The notes under the pieces were generated by a model, which did no database searches, was not told the origin of the DNA, and saw only the letters and a program-made list of their open reading frames with translations. From Haliclona indistincta (taxonomy: Eukaryota; Porifera; Demospongiae; Haplosclerida; Chalinidae), in the NCBI GenBank assembly GCA_964017065.1, contig OZ024790.1, positions 12,646,703 through 12,710,702 of the forward strand: a stretch of DNA of 64,000 nt, read 5' to 3'. Position 1 is the stretch's first letter. Each line of letters begins with the position of its first letter. Positions 61,601 through 64,000 of the stretch are shown piece after piece. Position numbers and translations under genes: made by a program.

Positions 61601-64000
61601 GAAGCAGCTCTTTGATAATGGTCAGACCATCTTTATACTCACGGAGTATGTTCTTTAATCGTTGAATGAGAGGTTCATGTTGACCTGCATCTTCCATGAT
61701 GTCTTCGCTGATGTCAAGATGAGTAGACAGCGGTGTTACACCAAGAGACAGCGCTATGCTAGCACTCACACTAGAATGAACAAGAGTTAATTTTTCACCA
61801 GATGACAAAGCAATGGACTTAAGGAATTCATTGTCAGTATAAACCAGTTCTTTAACTGGTTTTAACTCCGGATATTCTGAAGTGCTGTCTATAGGTACAT
61901 GCAAGTCAAGGTCATCTAGGACAGAGTTGTCTTTACTGCACAATTCTGTTGCCCACTCCAAAATTGCTTTTACCAACGACCATGCATTAGATGAAGACAC
62001 AACCTTTAAATCTTTTTTCAGTACTGACAAGATTTGGCGCGAACTGACTCTTTCTTCGACATCAAATTTTGTGAACAGTACCTTATACCGTGTGAGTGAG
62101 GTTGGAATAATGTACACAAATGGCTCTAATGTGTACCTGAAGTCAAAGTCAGGATTCATCATCAAAGCTGCAGAACTTGGATCGGTAAAGGTTTTCCCAC
62201 CAACCCAAATCCATTCAGACACACTTGAAAGAGCATGTAGGTCACCAGATGACATCTGGTCAAGAGCAGCATAAATTTGCTTGACTATTGTTTCAAGATC
62301 ATCACAATCCATATCGTCTTTTTGTAGTATTAGCATTTGAAGATGGTTTATAATAGCCAAAGTTCTACTACTACATGAGCAAGAGAGTGACTTGGAAATT
62401 TCTAGAGGAAGACATCCTTCGACAAAAACAGCACTTGTGCCCATAATTGAGCTAGAGACGGCCATGCCAAGATCAGCATGACAAGCTACCAAGCAACACT
62501 GGCTACTACTAGAACACAGGTGTTGACAGTAGTTAGTGCCTTTCCATTGTAAGCAAGAAGGATAGCATGAAGGAGGAACAGAACAAACAGGAAGCCAAGA
62601 GCTCTCGTGTGCAAGCGTTTCGAGGGCAGATTTAAGATTTGTGCACTTACCTTGCATCTTACACTCTTCTTGCAACCATCTAGGGTGATTGTTAAGAAGT
62701 TTCACTACAGCCTTAGCTCTTTTATATTGAGTGGCATTGATCGAGACTGGTTCCGCAGAAACCACAGTCTTGATCTTAAAAACAATGTCCAATATCTCTT
62801 GAGCTGTGATTGAGTCAACTTGGCGTAGCCCGCATATTCTCAGCGCTCGGATATAATTGTCATTGTTAAAAGGAGCAATCGGAAATACTGGTTCTCCTTC
62901 GAAAAGGTTGCAAAGGTCTGAATCACTTGGATCAAACAAATCCACAAGGCATTTCCATTGCCCATGACAGTTTTTAAGAAAAGGCAAAGTTTTCAGAGAG
63001 TCAACAAGCAGAGTTGATGCTTCTTTGTGACTGCAGATGAGAGAAGAAAAGTCATCTAATGTTTCTTGCAGTAGATCTTTGGTAACTTGTTCAGAATAGT
63101 TATGTTGTTGCACATTAGGAAAGACAACTTGACACAGGAACTCAACTTTGGTGATGAATTCTACAGAAACTGTTCGCAGCAGCTGGATTTGATTACTGGT
63201 ATGTGAAATCACCAATGGAAATCTAGGCACATACTCAGGTTTAAAACCATAGCTATCTTTTTCAGCCATTGCCTTCTTTTTCAGAGAAGTGCTTGCAATC
63301 TTACTGATTGATAGTGGACTTCTTGGTCGTTGCAGTGTAAAAAATATGGATAGCTGACAAAGGACATCTTTGTGACTATCTGAGTATGCATGACCAGTTA
63401 AGAAGTTTTGCAAGGCTGTTGCATCTTCCACACTTGGAGATACACCTTCCATATCAGAGGAGCTGATGGCATCTAGTAGCCCAGGACCATTGAACTCATG
63501 AAGGTAATCAAGGAGCTGAGGATGAGACAAGTAGCGGTGTGTACGAATTCGAGCTACTTTGACCTGATACCTTTCAAGAGCAAGAACTAATTGTGAGTTA
63601 CATTGATTCTCAAGCTCTTCTGGTAAATACACAACTCTAGACAACTTACTCAGCCTAACTGCCTCATTCTGACCAATAGGAACCAAGGGAAGATTTTCAA
63701 AAAGAACAAGAATTTGAGATTTAACCCACTTCCAGAAGTCATCGAGCCAATTGCACGAATACACATCTGAAGGCATGAATTGGTGAAGAAGCTTAGCAAC
63801 AGCGCTTGCTTGTAGCATCCTAAGCTGAGTAATCTCCTTTTCAGCAAGATATTCTAATTGTTTGTGAAGACTAATATCATCAGGATCAATGAGAAGATGC
63901 GGGCAATCTGGCAAAAGCGTCTTGGGAAATTGACAAGAACACACATAAACATACTCAGCTGTATTGTGGGAGCTATGGGTGAAAATTGTAAACTCTCCAT
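52683..64000 (-). CDS. Sacsin-like HSP90-ATPase / J / HEPN protein, 5' partial
   Basis: A single uninterrupted frame runs from the right edge to TAA-type termination at 52683, giving over 3,770 residues. The frame is open upstream of 63944 with residues GEFTIF and NTAEYVYV that align to the neighbouring gene, so the start lies outside the window. From N to C it holds the tail of a first repeat, a second ATPase repeat (ELLQNADDAGATEL near 61590, GKFGLGFCSVYHITD), a third ATPase repeat (ELIQNADDAKATK near 58630, GQFGIGFNVVYHITD), long helical regions, a J domain with YHPDK near 53340, ten consecutive Gly near 53140, and HEPN (RRWLRQAEADC to RNVF). The layout matches vertebrate sacsin except for the unseen N-terminus. 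The stop lies 266 bp from the start of the next gene in the same orientation. Confidence 0.9.
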   Translation of the reverse strand, partial: GEFTIFTHSSHNTAEYVYVCSCQFPKTLLPDCPHLLIDPDDISLHKQLEYLAEKEITQLRMLQASAVAKLLHQFMPSDVYSCNWLDDFWKWVKSQILVLFENLPLVPIGQNEAVRLSKLSRVVYLPEELENQCNSQLVLALERYQVKVARIRTHRYLSHPQLLDYLHEFNGPGLLDAISSSDMEGVSPSVEDATALQNFLTGHAYSDSHKDVLCQLSIFFTLQRPRSPLSISKIASTSLKKKAMAEKDSYGFKPEYVPRFPLVISHTSNQIQLLRTVSVEFITKVEFLCQVVFPNVQQHNYSEQVTKDLLQETLDDFSSLICSHKEASTLLVDSLKTLPFLKNCHGQWKCLVDLFDPSDSDLCNLFEGEPVFPIAPFNNDNYIRALRICGLRQVDSITAQEILDIVFKIKTVVSAEPVSINATQYKRAKAVVKLLNNHPRWLQEECKMQGKCTNLKSALETLAHESSWLPVCSVPPSCYPSCLQWKGTNYCQHLCSSSSQCCLVACHADLGMAVSSSIMGTSAVFVEGCLPLEISKSLSCSCSSRTLAIINHLQMLILQKDDMDCDDLETIVKQIYAALDQMSSGDLHALSSVSEWIWVGGKTFTDPSSAALMMNPDFDFRYTLEPFVYIIPTSLTRYKVLFTKFDVEERVSSRQILSVLKKDLKVVSSSNAWSLVKAILEWATELCSKDNSVLDDLDLHVPIDSTSEYPELKPVKELVYTDNEFLKSIALSSGEKLTLVHSSVSASIALSLGVTPLSTHLDISEDIMEDAGQHEPLIQRLKNILREYKDGLTIIKELLQNADDAGATELNILYDARHHSTNNLFFPRMDQAHGPGLVVHNDASFTDKDFANITKLAGATKEDPLKIGKFGLGFCSVYHITDVPSFVSRDYLYIFDPALNHLAEAVQDRSKPGKRVKFTSPHLARSQQLSPYINLFDFQPSARYSGTMFRFPFRKFTSQISSVVYDDETVDELKESLLEEGSKLLLFLNNVKRITFSTIRDQEHNVTQHIVLQSYQECTDLGAFWKTIAVYQNGSLHGVKKWLISEHSQSIVCSGAELGKYSTAAVACHVIDNDSKSTVCKVPGEVFCFLPLLVQTGLPVHVSANFGVINNRRGIWTSDSSNIKGEKEVEWNLQLMKVTIAQAYVKLLKSLVRLSQASTINDYKFFSLWPIMKELRSKNAWDHLVAAVYDVLSEETLLYSKSIDSWLTLDNSQFLEPNLLSVDSHHSECVNSAVRYLQLPVVYLPPQYMSELHAFKGIQMSMIDQDEFVLIFFTGINSLESDIEVRNAVILRIFQVLSIEIDNSAQSPLKERLQWLNCIPCTPHGCLLKQARHLVFPSPQHCILFDPEDGRFPIQSFCDDPAACRGMMSLGLITESLPWELLVDCAKGIKELHKADRNKAVKRIQQILDCIHRNISANKTTKYSRFYVPDEARLLANIEFLPVLPIPEAYPFPWHGDSHRLLCGSKLVYHKEKAHSHSLKSNMPCLVGSQSAIIDRALLVIGDYCCLDETRVQELLGLHRKPKLASVLRHFHSVIQLYTDSTEELYSHDWVRKTCQAVYTFLDSELHGKEDKFACLNSCLESILKQTGVSEFPFIFTGESFVVPSLVAEKWTVNGPYLYSLPNSVKILVNLTEALKIRDVFETTDLLNALKSMYLDYSSSALPYDTVIDEILFGLNKHAIEIDTRDVFLPDDSYRLHKASELSYNDAPWCSPDAECVFVHRKVLRETALALGVKPIRNRFLEAYVSLADDEFESSFGQREELTDRIKNILHDYPLDATFLKELIQNADDAKATKMCVMLDKRTHGHEKVLSDHWTDLQGPALLVWNDTEFTENDLKGIQRLGLGSKRDDSESIGQFGIGFNVVYHITDCPSFITGGKTLCILDPHCRYAPRATIIAPGRRFDKLDKKFWDAFSDLKGAYLRDPLPGLPSELKGGSLFRFPLRHTDKLLKQSELVEEEVKEAKKPLSPVRLETCLSSWVPQVKDSLLFLNHLTQFQYFVISDESNIHCVSKFEVRIDDSHLKDRHDFCKSSKLFSLTSNPRLIIYPLVILDEQRQDVTEEKWLVQQGVGDIKNYKQQWSFIKQTVPKHGIAALLSTTRPTRTPFKGKVFCFLPLPIPSTNLPVHVNGQFVLNNSRRSLWNSDECDKKRSWNDNLIQAISSSYAQFLVVVQKWYVDSLQIETRALEAALDKYYQTFPYYVFPSEDELFTSEIRVPVLSTKRNIPEGQWKVLAKAVFKKLENDNSPVLASIDKVLNHPGEGTVRWCSPCDRATPYYQAYFIPDPCKRGNITPASLKELLVKIGMTITCAPHHIRAHFENAPPEATPENVFNFYNTFHERIVQGPVCHVSQTRFVSVNAFVAFTRYVSAPENGYHTPQYPDSPFGHQLLLTADIHLRLFDEDNKILSSEYYFLFPTSSSKFLHPDILLVCLPSDYFAEEMKYGEVLKVMQSDLSPQLCQPMVDNSNGALIHVDKLKDIWKCLCNDDVFKNHRQNILETFALLPSRSGYLYSTESSHLPLVPPREQSEWAYYSVSRSECEAAFELLNQLKMPVLDYCFCSQPRNAAANSDVKNVVENYCARMNIPFQVLESLNYFHHSEKVLDQLPDPDSNIDTLFDYFSKIHFRTYFNSTSLRHIMSLPLFKATNGKHISIQDKSVYIWPTDFCQAGYDKWADSGSVVFLEQDGAWRKLCASISVLGGSVLHSMEVYTMLVFKSFHLLDSDERQQHLMYIRDNLFSDAKHEVSRYRCYNTAYERSTVFLSDLRQLKCLFDSKTDCLLPISQFSDPRVPVFQLFEDNFKFPSEEYRGGSWLDFFTELGLKTELESEEFLEFCDTVANDKHPELYKASYELLKYLFSKKAVKWRDNASLLEEIGNIHFVIPDPLDRLSWIKALCSPSNRSLQLTTLRGAAVSSCARLVWTVMPVVNVPYYNTVQLTLDTATSRKYHEFLAMLGLITEPCVEDVYKNIINISTTGLANFQLFVKHKPEYSQQQSSGSQRDGIVQVVSENLSALKDDTEMLKKLEMVACIPVDAESEDTVSKPVLVNSLQVVNHIPDSEQCFQPYISVLPSSMNSLSKLLAEVGVTAIIEIKHLQYMLQVIHDQTSGNPLHANRQLAVRSAVLKLLHLCSSSGSDELNSILTKLYLPCQQGTLMLSTKIIVKDSKRYQLDQLDFSKTDYNIFRLPQGPSYQRNWPTLQDKNLLDLPEAVRPHRLVLSCEESIVNETMATDEQTPLFEQIKRMKSFHNPIKTVLRLLLLQSHNAEEKNIELFVEKIGEALKTLEVKLVRDLKANVCLTLVEPPISLGSTIVPFILTRNTNGSFILYLNTVERSRESSKSFWNDFSQHLCIQVAKHEEKELTAFFKYYECLAECLKVKNRDDLQVLIEDLSVELNFDEQEDSSTEPKLGRDIPPRLLALLDQDINNIFRPQEWVGYEIQDGWFVFAIVLNRVPDQLSDCGSPVSNFKRRYKILVSDREPDGKVVSALDLYKIIENYERSEEDEGKEMVHYDVDSTAVAMNNAACSQKILQLKRDICRDLREVWQLSDNDRRRAIRRLYFKYHPDKAAESEKILYEEAWKFLKRQIDRLENGLELEDPGEMTEGLPPHSKWWSWYSSWDDGVYRWRGGGGGGGGGGYSFYRPKPDHVEARRWLRQAEADCLAMRVMLNKVHNVPQLACNICFMAHQVVEKSLKAGMYRLVGINPSYLHHHSLCGPADAMWTQVSDYGSLHSIASKMEKEYLDTRYPNRHAEPRAPVDVYTADEADEMARDAEKVINIIRNVF

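Noticed and set aside
63944..63944. A protein start at this position
   Set aside because: The codon is GTG, and the frame stays open to the window edge with residues that align to the neighbouring paralogue, so the gene continues beyond the window.
38946..64000. A bacterial-type HEPN ribonuclease defence system
   Set aside because: The HEPN domain here is in the sacsin arrangement with a J domain and HSP90-type repeats. No clear catalytic RxxxxH motif was established, so a nuclease role is not supported.

Overview
The window is nuclear DNA of an animal, most likely a demosponge. The evidence is compact spliced genes (many introns of 50-150 bp with GT/AG ends), abundant GT, CT and GA microsatellites, a flagellar gene, and kelch/coiled-coil/ZU5/UPA/Death and sacsin-like proteins of the kind that are expanded in sponges. 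The species assignment is inference.

Layout. (i) 1-2731 (minus): the first exon (2633-2731) of a sacsin-like gene that runs off the left edge. Its first intron holds three transposons nested one inside another. (ii) 2968-8658 (minus): a sacsin-like pseudogene copied from the same block as 50.5-58.36 kb; it ends abruptly in a remnant UPA exon (to about 9005). (iii) 9141-18345 and 21283-28349: two copies of one duplicated segment. Each holds a minus-strand kelch/coiled-coil/ZU5/UPA/Death gene, a head-to-head LEM-domain (ANKLE2-like) fragment, and a spliced but decayed endoplasmin (GRP94/HSP90B1) pseudogene. Between the copies (17.2-21.1 kb) lie shuffled and tandemly repeated endoplasmin exons, a glycine-cleavage T-protein (AMT) fragment, and the endoplasmin last exon with its KDEL ending. 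(iv) 28350-38728 (plus): CFAP57 (WDR65), a WD40/coiled-coil ciliary protein, missing its 5' exons where it abuts the second endoplasmin pseudogene. Its last intron holds a large nest of palindromic repeats. (v) 38946-52416 (minus): a complete three-exon sacsin-like gene. (vi) 52683-64000 (minus): a second large sacsin-like gene, open through the right edge.

The sacsin-like genes encode HSP90-type ATPase repeats, a C-terminal J domain and a HEPN domain, so they are probable co-chaperones acting with Hsp70. The kelch/ZU5/UPA/Death proteins look like cytoplasmic adaptors that signal by Death-domain contacts. No operon-like cooperation is visible. The locus is best read as a tandem, recombining gene-family cluster with a graveyard of captured gene fragments. 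The most notable points are the tiny first exon of the sacsin-like genes, the two-repeat versus three-repeat architectures, the kelch-to-Death adaptor pair, and a repeat family whose conserved end is always followed by a hairpin with a different stem.
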